Of a stretch of 64,000 bases of DNA, positions 7,384 through 16,202 are shown piece by piece. This DNA comes from UBA5336 sp964492485. GTDB lineage: Bacteria > Pseudomonadota > Alphaproteobacteria > Caulobacterales > Hyphomonadaceae. A program made the position numbers and the translations under genes. Numbering within the stretch: position 1 is the stretch's first letter; each line of letters starts with the position of its first letter. The stretch is from NCBI GenBank assembly GCA_964492485.1, contig CAZBKM010000007.1:65520-129519 (forward strand), written 5' to 3'. The notes beneath the pieces were generated by a model that made no database searches, had not been told where the DNA came from, and saw nothing but the letters and a program-made list of their open reading frames with translations.

Positions 7384-9210
7384 TCAGGTCGACGCCTTCG
7401 CGGCGCGTTTGCGCTCATGCGGATCGAGATGGATCTTGCGCAGCCGGATGCTCTCCGGCGTGACCTCCACCAGTTCGTCGTCGGCGATATAGGCGAGCGC
7501 CTTCTCCAGCGTCATCTGGATGGGCGGCGTCAGGCGCACCGCCTCGTCCGTGCCGGACGCCCTGACGTTCGACAGCTTCTTGCCCTTGAGGACGTTGACC
7601 TCGAGATCGTTCTCACGGGTGTGCTCGCCGATGATCATGCCGCCATACACCTTGTCGCCCGGATGGATCATCATCGGCCCGCGATCCTCGAGATTCCAAA
7701 GCGCGAAGGCCACCGCCTCCCCCTGTTCCATGGCGATCAGGACCCCGGTGTGGCGGCCGCGGATCTTGCCCTTGTGCGGTGCGTATTCGTGGAAGATCCG
7801 GTTCATGATGGCGGTGCCGCGCGTGTCGGAGAGCAGCTCGCCCTGATAGCCGATCAGCCCCCGGGTCGGGGCATGAAAGACCAGGCGGACGCGCCCTGCG
7901 CCGGAGGGGCGCATTTCCACCATGTCGGCCTTGCGTTCCGACAGCTTCTGCACCACCGGACCGGAAAAATCCTCGTCCACGTCAATCACGACCTCCTCGA
8001 TCGGCTCGAGGAGTGCCCCGCTCTCGGGGTCGGTTTCGTAGACGACCTGCGGTCGGGAAATGCCCAGCTCGAAGCCTTCCCGGCGCATCGTCTCGATCAG
8101 GACCGAGAGTTGCAATTCCCCGCGGCCGGAGACCACGAAGGCGTCCGGCTCGGCGGCGCGCTCGACCCGCAGGGCCACATTACCTTCGGCCTCGCGCACC
8201 AGCCGGTCCCAGATCACCCGTGACGTCAGCTTGCGCCCCTCGGTCCCGGCAAGCGGGCTGTCGTTCACGCGGAAGGTCATCGACAGGGTCGGCGGATCGA
8301 TCGGCTGGGCCTCGATCGGGGCGTCGACCTCGGGCGCGCAGAGGGTGTCGGCCACGTTCGCCTTCATCAGTCCCGCCAGCGAGACGATGTCGCCGGCTTC
8401 GCCAACCTCGATCGGCACCCGTTCGAGGCCGCGGAACGCCAGCACCTTCGACACGCGACCCTGCTCCACCAGCCCGCCGTCCCGTCCCAGCACCTTCACG
8501 GTCTGGTTCGCCCTGACACTGCCTGAGGCCACGCGTCCGGTCAGGATCCGGCCAAGGAAGGGATCGGAGGAGATGGTGGTCGCGAGCAGCCTGAACGGAC
8601 CGTCCTGGACACGCGGTGGCGGCACATGGCTGACGACCAGGTCGAACAGGGGCGCCATGCTGTCGGTCGGCTGCTCGTGGTCGAGGCTCATCCAGCCATT
8701 CTTGGCCGAGCCGTAGAGGATCGGAAAATCGAGCTGGTCATCGTCGGCGTCCAGGTTTGCGAACAGGTCGAACACCTCGTCGATCACCGCGTCGGGGCGA
8801 CTTTCCGGCTTGTCGATCTTGTTGATCGCCACGATCGGGCGCAAGCCAACCTTGAGCGCCTTGCCAACCACGAACTTGGTCTGCGGCATCGGGCCTTCTG
8901 CGGCATCCACCAGGACGATCGCCCCGTCGACCATGTGCAGGATGCGTTCGACCTCGCCGCCGAAATCGGCGTGGCCCGGGGTGTCGACGATGTTGATGCG
9001 CGTGTCGCCATAGACGACGGATGTGGTCTTCGCCAGGATCGTGATGCCACGCTCCCGCTCAAGGTCGTTGGAGTCCATCATCCGTTCGGCCGTCGCCTCG
9101 TTCTCGCGGAACGTGCCCGACTGCTTGAGGAGACAATCGACCAGAGTGGTCTTGCCATGGTCGACATGGGCGATGATCGCGATGTTGCGAAGGTCGGTGG
9201 GCTGAGACAT
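7384..9210 (-). CDS. typA: Ribosome-associated translational GTPase TypA/BipA
   Basis: 608-residue GTPase of the elongation-factor class involved in 50S assembly and stress or cold adaptation. The G1 loop is AHVDHGKTT near residue 15, switch II DTPGHADF, G4 NKID; the EF-G-like domains follow, and the BipA-specific C-terminal part includes RGLIGYQGELLSDTRGTAIMNR. The start codon is the ATG beginning MSQPTDLRNIAIIAH; a longer in-frame extension upstream has no family similarity. Monocistronic by appearance. Family assignment is certain from length and motif order. Confidence 0.97.
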   Translation of the reverse strand: MSQPTDLRNIAIIAHVDHGKTTLVDCLLKQSGTFRENEATAERMMDSNDLERERGITILAKTTSVVYGDTRINIVDTPGHADFGGEVERILHMVDGAIVLVDAAEGPMPQTKFVVGKALKVGLRPIVAINKIDKPESRPDAVIDEVFDLFANLDADDDQLDFPILYGSAKNGWMSLDHEQPTDSMAPLFDLVVSHVPPPRVQDGPFRLLATTISSDPFLGRILTGRVASGSVRANQTVKVLGRDGGLVEQGRVSKVLAFRGLERVPIEVGEAGDIVSLAGLMKANVADTLCAPEVDAPIEAQPIDPPTLSMTFRVNDSPLAGTEGRKLTSRVIWDRLVREAEGNVALRVERAAEPDAFVVSGRGELQLSVLIETMRREGFELGISRPQVVYETDPESGALLEPIEEVVIDVDEDFSGPVVQKLSERKADMVEMRPSGAGRVRLVFHAPTRGLIGYQGELLSDTRGTAIMNRIFHEYAPHKGKIRGRHTGVLIAMEQGEAVAFALWNLEDRGPMMIHPGDKVYGGMIIGEHTRENDLEVNVLKGKKLSNVRASGTDEAVRLTPPIQMTLEKALAYIADDELVEVTPESIRLRKIHLDPHERKRAAKAST

Positions 9211-9354
9211 GAAACGGCTTTCGGCTCTCGTGTTGCGGCGCACATACAGCCTTGCCCGCGCGTTGGCTACCGCTGCCTGTCTGCAGCGGCCGGCTTGCTC
9301 CGCGGCGGACCCGGCGTCATGGTCGCGCGCATGTGACGGGAGGGGAGCCGCGCC

Positions 9355-9624
9355 ATGAATCTCGATATTTCCTTCACGCCAGAGGCACTGATCGTCGCTG
9401 CGGTCGTTGGCCTCGTTGCCGGCTGGATCGCACACATGATCCTGGGCGGGAAAGGTGGTCTTCTCCGCTACATCGTGCTGGGCCTCATCGGCGCGTTGAT
9501 CGGCCCCGCCATCCTTCAGGTGTCGGGCCTGGAGGTCGATTTCGGGATTGCGCTCGTCAACGAGATTGCCGTGTCGACGGTGGGCGCGCTGGTGGCCCTG
9601 CTGTTTGCCCGCCTTTTCGGCTAG
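9355..9624 (+). CDS. GlsB/YeaQ/YmgE-family small membrane protein
   Basis: 89-residue hydrophobic protein with three predicted membrane segments and the glycine-rich GWIAHMILGGKGG loop followed by GLIGALIGP, characteristic of the GlsB/YeaQ (transglycosylase-associated) family. Members are general-stress-linked inner-membrane proteins of unknown mechanism. A strong ribosome-binding site (GGGAGGGGAG) precedes the ATG. It diverges from typA and converges with the VWA gene. Confidence 0.85.
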   Translation: MNLDISFTPEALIVAAVVGLVAGWIAHMILGGKGGLLRYIVLGLIGALIGPAILQVSGLEVDFGIALVNEIAVSTVGALVALLFARLFG

Positions 9625-9651
9625 GCCCTCGCTCGACCCTGGAAATGGCAA

Positions 9652-9679
9652 GCGCCGCCGGTGTCCTGCCCGGCGGCGC
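9652..9679. terminator. Hairpin between convergent genes
   Basis: Perfect 10-bp stem GCGCCGCCGG / CCGGCGGCGC with an 8-base loop, placed between the converging glsB-like and VWA genes. There is no T-run directly after it on either strand, so it is a candidate bidirectional transcription stop rather than a textbook intrinsic terminator. Confidence 0.5.
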
Positions 9680-9711
9680 GGGTGCGCCCGGTTGGCGCCG
9701 TTTTCCCGGTG

Positions 9712-10443
9712 CTACTGGCCCTGACGGGCCTTGACCTCGTCCTCCTGGGCGACGGCGCGATCCTCGGCGTCGAAGACCACGCCTTCACTTTCGCCCTTGC
9801 CATAGGTGCGGCTCTTCTTGCCGAGCCGCTGCATGCTTTCGGAGAACTGGCCCTTTCCGATGGCCATGGACTGCGCGCCGGACACGCCAACGGAATCGGC
9901 ATCGTCGAAATCGGCAAACTCCGCACCCAGGAACACCACTTCCCAGCCACGCCCCCGCGCACGGTCCAGTGCGGCGCGTGCCGCCTTGCGGTCGAGCTCG
10001 CGGGATGCGTTCTCGTGGCCGTCGGTCATGATGACGAGCACGGCCTTCTCCGGCGCGTCCTTCTCGGCCAGCGCGACGATCTCGCCGATCGCGTCGAACA
10101 GCGGGGTCATGCCGCGGGGACTGGCCTCGTCCTGAGTGACGGCCGACCATGTGTCGGCGTTGGCATTGCGACGAAGGACGTCGAATTCGAGCCCATCCTG
10201 GGCATCGAAGACCGCAAGCGTAATGCGCGTTTCGAGCGTGTCGGGACCTTCGTCTTCACCTTCGGCCACGGAAGCAGCATAGGCATTCACCGACCCCAGG
10301 GCTTCGTCCCAGATCGAGGACATGGAGCCGGTCCGGTCAAGCAGGATATAGGAATTCACGTGATCTCCCTCCTCGGGCGGGGCCGCGCTTGCCGCGGTGT
10401 TCAGCAACAGGGCCGCAAGGGCGGCTGATATCGAGCGTCTCAT
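9712..10443 (-). CDS. Secreted von Willebrand factor type A domain protein
   Basis: 243-residue protein with an N-terminal signal peptide (MRRSISAALAALLLNTAASAA) and a VWA domain. The metal-ion-dependent adhesion site reads LLDRTGSMSS, and the second metal-contacting segment is VLVIMTDGHENASR. It is probably a periplasmic or secreted metal-dependent protein-binding module; similar proteins are annotated only as VWA-containing. The start giving a signal peptide is preferred over an upstream in-frame ATG whose extra residues are not signal-like. No clear partner gene. Confidence 0.8.
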   Translation of the reverse strand: MRRSISAALAALLLNTAASAAPPEEGDHVNSYILLDRTGSMSSIWDEALGSVNAYAASVAEGEDEGPDTLETRITLAVFDAQDGLEFDVLRRNANADTWSAVTQDEASPRGMTPLFDAIGEIVALAEKDAPEKAVLVIMTDGHENASRELDRKAARAALDRARGRGWEVVFLGAEFADFDDADSVGVSGAQSMAIGKGQFSESMQRLGKKSRTYGKGESEGVVFDAEDRAVAQEDEVKARQGQ

Positions 10444-10622
10444 GGTCGTGTCCCTCCACCGTCTGTGTGGGGCAGGCTCCACCGCAATCATGGCGATGCG
10501 GCGACCGGATCGGGTCCTTTCGGCGATGGCTGCACTTGTCACGCACCTGCCCGCCGGTATTGTCCGGCCGCGTTTCGTCCGAGCCGCGCCTGCCAGGCGC
10601 CCCGTCAGGAAAGGTCCCCATC

Positions 10623-11864
10623 ATGGCTGCGCCTGCGACCCCGCCCAAGAAAGTCGTCCTTGCCTATTCCGGCGGCCTCGACACCTCGATCATCCTGAAA
10701 TGGCTGCAGGTCGAGTATGGCTGCGAGGTGGTGACCTTCACCGCCGACCTCGGCCAGGGCGAGGAGCTGGAACCGGCCCGGCAGAAGGCTCTGGCGCTCG
10801 GCATCAAGCCGGAGAACATCTTCATCGAGGATCTGCGGGAGCCCTTCGTCAGCGACTATGTGTTCCCGATGTTCCGGGCGAACGCCGTTTATGAGGGCGT
10901 GTACCTGCTGGGCACGTCCATTGCCCGGCCGCTGATCGCAAAACGCCAGATCGAGATTGCCGAGGCCACGGGCGCCGATGCGGTCTGCCATGGCGCGACC
11001 GGCAAGGGGAACGACCAGGTCCGGTTCGAGCTCGGCTACTATGCGCTGAAGCCTGATATCCGCGTGATCGCCCCGTGGCGCGACTGGGCGTTCAAGTCCC
11101 GCAGCGACCTGATCGCCTTCGCGGAGGCCAACGGGATCGAGATCGCCCGGGACAAGCGCGGCGAGGCGCCGTTCAGCGTGGATGCCAACCTCCTGCATAC
11201 CTCTTCGGAGGGCAAGGCGCTGGAGGACCCCGGCCAGGAGGCGCCCGATTTCGTCTTCCAGCGCACCGTTGCGCCGGAGGAGGCGCCCGACACACCCGAA
11301 ACCATCCGCATCGGCTTCGAGCGCGGGGACGCGGTGTCGCTGGACGGCGAGACCCTGAGCCCGGCGCAGCTCCTGACGGCGCTGAACCGGCTGGGGCACC
11401 GCCACGGCATCGGGCGACTGGATCTCCTCGAAAACCGGTTCGTCGGCATGAAGTCGCGCGGCATCTACGAGACGCCGGGGGGCACGATCCTTCTGGCCGC
11501 CCATCGCGGGATCGAACAGATCACGCTCGACCGGGGCGCGGCGCATCTCAAGGACGAGCTGATGCCGAAATATGCCGAACTCATCTACAATGGCTTCTGG
11601 TGGAGCCCGGAGCGGGAGATGCTGCAGGCGGCCATCGACACCTCCCAGCGCTATGTCACCGGCGAGGTCCGGCTGAAGCTCTACAAGGGCGGCGTGCACC
11701 TGATCGGACGCACCTCGCCGTACTCCCTGTATGATGAGAGCATCGTGACCTTCGAGGATGACGCCGGCGCCTATGACCAGAAGGATGCGGAAGGCTTCAT
11801 CAAGCTGAACGCCCTGCGGCTGCGCCTGCTGGCAGCTCGCGACGCCCGCTCAGGTCGGAACTAG
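10623..11864 (+). CDS. argG: Argininosuccinate synthase
   Basis: 413-residue enzyme joining citrulline and aspartate with ATP in arginine biosynthesis. The PP-loop AYSGGLDTS is at residues 14-22; later motifs GATGKGNDQVRFE and the substrate-binding segment SVDANLLHTSSEGKALEDP are intact. The ATG is preceded by AGGAAAGG. Length and motifs match the family. Its stop codon overlaps the stop of the opposing epimerase-like gene within CTAG. argJ of the same pathway lies about 10 kb away. Confidence 0.97.
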   Translation: MAAPATPPKKVVLAYSGGLDTSIILKWLQVEYGCEVVTFTADLGQGEELEPARQKALALGIKPENIFIEDLREPFVSDYVFPMFRANAVYEGVYLLGTSIARPLIAKRQIEIAEATGADAVCHGATGKGNDQVRFELGYYALKPDIRVIAPWRDWAFKSRSDLIAFAEANGIEIARDKRGEAPFSVDANLLHTSSEGKALEDPGQEAPDFVFQRTVAPEEAPDTPETIRIGFERGDAVSLDGETLSPAQLLTALNRLGHRHGIGRLDLLENRFVGMKSRGIYETPGGTILLAAHRGIEQITLDRGAAHLKDELMPKYAELIYNGFWWSPEREMLQAAIDTSQRYVTGEVRLKLYKGGVHLIGRTSPYSLYDESIVTFEDDAGAYDQKDAEGFIKLNALRLRLLAARDARSGRN

Positions 11865-12712
11865 CGCTTGCCCTCCTCCGCCAGGATGGCGGCGAGGCCT
11901 TCGCGATAGGTCGGGTAGGCGGGGCGCCAGCCCAGCCGGGCCTTGGTGCGTGCATTGGAGACGCGCTTGCACTCGGAATAGAAGCTGCGGGCCATCTCCG
12001 ACAGCTCGGCCGTGTCGAAGGGAATGTCCGGCGGGATCGGTTCGCCCAGCAGTGTGCAGGCATGGGCGATGACATCCTGGGGCGGGGCGGGAAGGTCGTC
12101 GCAGAGATGGAAGACTCCCGTCAGTGACGGGCGTGCCATCAGGGCGGCCAGGCCGCTGGCGATATCATCGACATGGATGCGGCTGAAAACGTGGCCCGGC
12201 TTCACGATCCGCCGGGCCGTGCCATCGCGGACCCGGTCCAGGGCGGAGCGCCCGGGGCCGTAGATGCCCGGCAGGCGGACCAGGCGAACCGGCGTCTCTG
12301 CCGACTGCCACTGCGCCTCGGCGCGCACCCTTGCCCTGCCGCGTCGCGTCCCTGGCGCCACGGGGCTCCACTCGAACGCCCATCCGCCCGCGAGATCGCC
12401 ATAGACGCCGGTGGTGGACAGGTAGGTGATGCTGGCCGCCATTGCGGCATGGCTGCCCGCTGCGGCAAAGGCCGGGCAGCCTCCGTCGTCGGGCGGGATC
12501 GAGACCAGCCAGTGGGCCCCGGGCGGTGGCCTGACCTGGCCGGTCCCGTCGAAGACCTGCACCCCGAGGCCCTCCTCCGCCAGGCGCGCGGCCTTGTCGG
12601 GGCGACGCACCGTGCCGCCAGCGGTCCATCCCACGGCCAAGAGCCGGCGGGCCGTGCGCAGCGCGCTGTCGCCCAGGCCGAAACAGAAGAGGTGCTGTTG
12701 CGCATTCGTCAT
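11861..12712 (-). CDS. NAD(P)-binding epimerase-like protein (YeeZ type)
   Basis: 283-residue atypical extended SDR. The nucleotide-binding loop is GLGDSALRTAR near residue 12; YLSTTGVYGDLAGGW carries the catalytic Ser/Tyr region, RLPGIYGPGRSALDR and FSRIHVDDIASGL are typical of NAD-dependent epimerase/dehydratases. It resembles the YeeZ-like group, whose substrates are unknown. It converges on argG with a four-base overlap of stop codons. Confidence 0.75.
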   Translation of the reverse strand: MTNAQQHLFCFGLGDSALRTARRLLAVGWTAGGTVRRPDKAARLAEEGLGVQVFDGTGQVRPPPGAHWLVSIPPDDGGCPAFAAAGSHAAMAASITYLSTTGVYGDLAGGWAFEWSPVAPGTRRGRARVRAEAQWQSAETPVRLVRLPGIYGPGRSALDRVRDGTARRIVKPGHVFSRIHVDDIASGLAALMARPSLTGVFHLCDDLPAPPQDVIAHACTLLGEPIPPDIPFDTAELSEMARSFYSECKRVSNARTKARLGWRPAYPTYREGLAAILAEEGKR

Positions 12713-12771
12713 TTGCGGGAACGGACTCGGCTCGTTAACGGATGGGCCAAGTCTCGAAGAGGGGAACGCGC

Positions 12772-13479
12772 ATGTCGAGTCTTGCTGCCCTGATGGTGCT
12801 GGCGATCGCCCAGTCGGGGTCGATCTCCGCGCCCATGACCGAGACCGGACAGCTCATCCGCCAGGAAGAGCAGGCCAGGCTGGAGGCCTGCCTTGAAAAG
12901 GTTCAGAGCGACCCCGAAGGCGCCTATGAGGACGGGCTGGCCTGGCTGTCGAACGGCAATCGTCCGCCGGCCCGCAAATGCGTCGCCACCGCCCTGGTGG
13001 CGCTCGAACACTATATGGAGGCGGCCGACCGCCTCGTGGCCCTGGCCAATGCGCCGGATGCGGGGTCGCTCGATGCGCGGGCGGGACACCTGGCCCAGGC
13101 CGGAAACGCCTATCTTCTGGCAGGGGCGCCAGAGCCGGCTCTGAAGGCGTTCGACTCCGCGATCGAGCTGGGAACGGGCCGGCCCAGCCTGCTCGTCGAC
13201 CGGGCCACCGCGCAGCTCCAGCTCGGGCAACCCGGCCCGGCGGTCGACGATCTGACCCGGGCGCTGGAGGCTAATCCCGATCAGGTCGACGCCCTGCGGC
13301 TGCGTGCGGACGCCTATCTGCAGCTAGAACGCCATGACGATGCGCTTGCCGATGTGGCGGCGGCACGAGATCTCGCTCCAGGCGACATAGACCTCCTGGT
13401 GCTGCGTGGCGAGATTCGCGAGGCGCAGCGCCTTGCTGCCAGCGACGGGCCGGATGGCGCGCCCGTCGACCTGCCCTGA
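12772..13479 (+). CDS. Tetratricopeptide repeat protein with signal peptide
   Basis: 235-residue protein. A short hydrophobic N-terminus (SSLAALMVLAIAQSGSISA) suggests export; three to four TPR-like units follow, for example ALKAFDSAIELG, AVDDLTRALEANP and ALADVAAARDLAPG. TPR proteins are protein-protein scaffolds; no partner is evident. The ATG preceded by GAGGGGAA is chosen over an in-frame ATG ten codons upstream because it places the hydrophobic segment at the N-terminus. Periplasmic location is inferred. Confidence 0.75.
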   Translation: MSSLAALMVLAIAQSGSISAPMTETGQLIRQEEQARLEACLEKVQSDPEGAYEDGLAWLSNGNRPPARKCVATALVALEHYMEAADRLVALANAPDAGSLDARAGHLAQAGNAYLLAGAPEPALKAFDSAIELGTGRPSLLVDRATAQLQLGQPGPAVDDLTRALEANPDQVDALRLRADAYLQLERHDDALADVAAARDLAPGDIDLLVLRGEIREAQRLAASDGPDGAPVDLP

Positions 13480-13520
13480 TCCGGTCCGGGTCGGTCTGAG
13501 CCGCCTCGCCAGTGTGGCGA

Positions 13521-13579
13521 GTCTTGGCCCGTCTTGGTCAGTCGTGGCCCGTCTTGGTCAGTCCTGGTCAGTCTGGCCC
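13521..13579 (+). repeat. 10-bp tandem repeat array
   Basis: About six contiguous 10-base units: GTCTTGGCCC, GTCTTGGTCA, GTCGTGGCCC, GTCTTGGTCA, GTCCTGGTCA, then a shortened GTC-TGGCCC. Units alternate between GGCCC and GGTCA endings, hinting at a 20-base higher-order unit. It sits between the TPR gene and the transaldolase gene, about 90 bp before the latter's start, where it could affect promoter spacing. Confidence 0.9.
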
Positions 13580-13665
13580 GTTCGCGCGGCGCCTGCTAAG
13601 GGCACGGGACATTGCCCGACCGCCCCCGCACCGCTTCAAGGGGACAGCCTCAAGGATCCGCCGCC

Positions 13666-14316
13666 ATGAAGTTCTTCATCGACACCGCCGACACCGCCAC
13701 CATTCGCGACCTCGCCGCGACCGGGCTCGTCGATGGCGTGACCACAAACCCCTCCCTGATCGCGAAGTCCGGCCGGCCGTTCACCGAGGTGATCGCGGAC
13801 ATCTGCAGCATCGTGACCGGCCCTGTGAGTGCCGAGGTCGTGGCAACCGACACCGAAACCATGCTGAAGGAGGGACGCAAGCTCGCGGCGATCGCCGAGA
13901 ATGTCGCGGTGAAGCTCCCGCTGACCTGGGACGGCCTGAAGGCCTGCCGCCAGCTCGCCGACCAGGGCATTGCGGTGAATGTCACCCTCTGTTTTTCGGC
14001 GAACCAGGCGCTGCTGGCGGCCAAGGCGGGAGCGGCGTTCATTTCGCCCTTCATCGGACGGCTCGACGACATCCACGCCGATGGCATGGAGCTGATCCAG
14101 GAGATTCGCACGATCTACGACAATTTCCTGTTCGAGACGGAGATCCTCGCCGCGTCGATCCGCACCCCGAACCATGTGAAGCTCTCGGCACTGGCCGGCG
14201 CCGATGTGGCGACGGTTCCTCCAGCGGTGTTGCAGGGACTGGTGGCCCACCCGCTCACCGACAAGGGCCTGGCTGCCTTTCTCGCCGATGCCGAAAAGGC
14301 AGGCGTCAGGGTCTGA
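13666..14316 (+). CDS. tal: Transaldolase (short TalC/FSA-type)
   Basis: 216-residue class I aldolase of the short transaldolase / fructose-6-phosphate aldolase family. Motifs are FFIDTAD at the N-terminus, GVTTNPSLI at 24-32, the Schiff-base lysine K83 in VAVKLPLTWDG, CFSANQALLAA, and SPFIGRLDD. It works in the non-oxidative pentose phosphate pathway. The ATG starting MKFFIDTAD is chosen; an upstream extension has no family sequence. A dispersed repeat starts four bases after the stop. Confidence 0.92.
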   Translation: MKFFIDTADTATIRDLAATGLVDGVTTNPSLIAKSGRPFTEVIADICSIVTGPVSAEVVATDTETMLKEGRKLAAIAENVAVKLPLTWDGLKACRQLADQGIAVNVTLCFSANQALLAAKAGAAFISPFIGRLDDIHADGMELIQEIRTIYDNFLFETEILAASIRTPNHVKLSALAGADVATVPPAVLQGLVAHPLTDKGLAAFLADAEKAGVRV

Positions 14317-14319
14317 ATC

Positions 14320-14510
14320 AAGTTCGGAGCATACGGACTCGGTTGCGGACGGAGACTTGCGCAAGACCAATGATGAAAAGCGACGGTCTGGAGTGAAACG
14401 AAAGACCGCCGCTTTAGAGCATTTTCGAGCGAGGTGAGCGCCGTTTCGCGTCTGGAAAAGGCTTCAAAGCAGGACCCTGGCGTATCTTCACTGACTCCGA
14501 GCGACCGGAC
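14320..14510 (+). repeat. Dispersed mosaic repeat, copy B (modules Q + R + partial H)
   Basis: The longest copy. Module Q (about 97 bases, 14320-14416) contains the perfect palindrome CTTGCGCAAG and the stem CGGTCT / AGACCG around GGAGTGAAACGAA. Module R follows from AGAGCATTTTCGAGCGAGG, with its left arm intact and its right arm decayed. The left arm of hairpin H (GCGTATCTTC) is present but the right arm is lost. It lies between the convergent tal and acyltransferase genes. Confidence 0.9.
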
Positions 14511-14527
14511 GAGGCTGCAGCGCGGCC

Positions 14528-15433
14528 TCAGGACAGGCCGGCGAAGGGCGTGTGCGGCGCCTCCGCCAGCCGATAGGCCACATAGTGCTTCAGGGCTTCT
14601 GTCACGGCCTGGGCATCGCCGGAGAGGGCCTCCGCCGGGATCATGGGGCCGAAGGTCAACTCGAAGTGCGACCGCTTCTTGTTCAGGAGTTCATGGAACA
14701 GGGTGATGTCGCGCAACTCGCCATTGATCCGGGCCAGGGCGTAATACAGACGGGAATTCCGCGCCTTGAGGTTCAGCGGCAGGATGGGTGCGTTCTGCTT
14801 GCGCGCCAGGCCGACCACCGTGGGGAACCAGTCCTGTTCCGTCAGCGTGCCGTCGATCTCGCGCGCCAGCTTGCCAGACGGGAAGATCACGATGCACTTT
14901 TCCTCTGCAAAGGCCCTTGCCGCCAGGCGCAGCGTCTCGCGCGTCTTGGCGGGGCTGCGCTTGTCCAGCACCCATTCGACAGGGATCACCACGTCGGAAA
15001 TGGCCGGATTGACGCGGATCGCATCCGCATTCGCAAAGAAAACCACATCACGCCGAACCCGGCGGACCGCCTCCCACACGGCGACGCCATCGGCCAGCCC
15101 GGTGGGATGGTTGGCCGCCACAATCATCCGGCCCGAGCGCGGCAAGCGCTCCAGGTGGTGGAGCGTGAGGTTCACGTCCAGTTCCTTGGTCAGGTACTCG
15201 AAAGAGTCCTCGCCCGACAGGCTGGCGAGCCGGTCGGCCATTTCGCGTGCCTTGCCATAGCCGAGCATCCGGTAGAGCAGCGGACGCAGGGCGGGCCACG
15301 ACCAGTGGGACACGAAGGACGGACACCGCTCCTGGATTAGCCGGTCGACGATGTGCTGGCGTAGCGCGTCGTCTTCGGCTGGCAGGAACGCGGACGCGGT
15401 CTGGGGCGGCAGGTGACCGGCCTCTTCGGACAT
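14528..15433 (-). CDS. Lysophospholipid acyltransferase family protein
   Basis: 301-residue membrane-associated acyltransferase. The catalytic block is AANHPTGLADG (H109, D115), the variant found in OlsA/OlsF-like and hemolysin-like acyltransferases, and the glycerophosphate-binding block is IVIFPSGKLA (184-190). A long N-terminal helical region precedes the domain. It could acylate lysophosphatidate or make ornithine-type lipids; substrate is unresolved. The start at MSEEAGHL is preferred over an ATG 14 codons upstream, based on domain proximity only. It converges on tal across repeat copy B. Confidence 0.78.
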   Translation of the reverse strand: MSEEAGHLPPQTASAFLPAEDDALRQHIVDRLIQERCPSFVSHWSWPALRPLLYRMLGYGKAREMADRLASLSGEDSFEYLTKELDVNLTLHHLERLPRSGRMIVAANHPTGLADGVAVWEAVRRVRRDVVFFANADAIRVNPAISDVVIPVEWVLDKRSPAKTRETLRLAARAFAEEKCIVIFPSGKLAREIDGTLTEQDWFPTVVGLARKQNAPILPLNLKARNSRLYYALARINGELRDITLFHELLNKKRSHFELTFGPMIPAEALSGDAQAVTEALKHYVAYRLAEAPHTPFAGLS

Positions 15434-15656
15434 GGATCCAAACCCTGGCGATAACGGCGCCAAATCGCCGTGCATATGCAGTGTGCGGCATCGGACTGTC
15501 CCGGCGCAAGCGCGATGTCAGGTTTCAGGTCATTGATTTGTAAAGGCTTTGGTCATCTCTGCTTTACCAAGCTGTAAGGCGTCGGGGTTAGACGGGATGC
15601 ACGGCGTGGTTGGGGTGACGTTTGGTGTCCCCCGTTCAGTAGAGGTGAGGCAAGCC

Positions 15657-16091
15657 ATGAAGGTGCTCTGGGTCGAGGACGACGCGCAGGTCGCAAGCCA
15701 TCTGGAAACGATCGCGGACAAGGCGGCGCGGGCGCGGGTTCAGATCGACCTGGTCGTTGCCAACAGCCTTCTGGCTGCCGAGGCCCGGCTGCGTCTGGAG
15801 CGTTTCGACCTCGTCCTCCTGGACCTGACCCTGCCCGACAGTTCCGATGCGGAAATGACCGTCGCGCGGATCGCCAATATGGGCACGCACAGGATCGCCG
15901 TCGTTTCCGATCGTGAGGATGCGGACCGGGTCATCGAGACCGCCGTAGCCTGTGGCTGCAACATGGCCAGCCAGGCGGTGGCGAAGGACGCCCTGCCGTT
16001 CAACCGCTTCATACAGCGGCCCGATGTGTGCGAGGACTTTTTCCTCGCCCTGATGCCCGAAGCGGCGACGGCGTCCGCCGTGGCGGCCTGA
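15657..16091 (+). CDS. Stand-alone response regulator receiver domain protein
   Basis: 144-residue protein made only of a CheY-like receiver. The acidic pocket (E7, D8, D9 in MKVLWVEDD), the phospho-acceptor D56 in VLLDLTLP, S84 in AVVSD and K110 in AVAKDAL are all present, so it should be phosphorylatable. There is no output domain; a short C-terminal tail is Ala-rich. The ATG is preceded by AGGTGAGG. No histidine kinase is nearby, so it probably works in a phosphorelay encoded elsewhere. Confidence 0.8.
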   Translation: MKVLWVEDDAQVASHLETIADKAARARVQIDLVVANSLLAAEARLRLERFDLVLLDLTLPDSSDAEMTVARIANMGTHRIAVVSDREDADRVIETAVACGCNMASQAVAKDALPFNRFIQRPDVCEDFFLALMPEAATASAVAA

Positions 16092-16202
16092 CGGTCGCGC
16101 CGTCGCCCGCCGACCGGCCATAGGCCGCAGCAGCAGGGCTTGTCCCCGTCCCGCCTTTCCGGCACATGCGCCCCATTGCCAATGCGGGGAGTTTGCGCAC
16201 GC

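Noticed and set aside
13521..13579. CRISPR-like array
   Set aside because: Units are 10 bases with no spacers; this is a simple tandem repeat.
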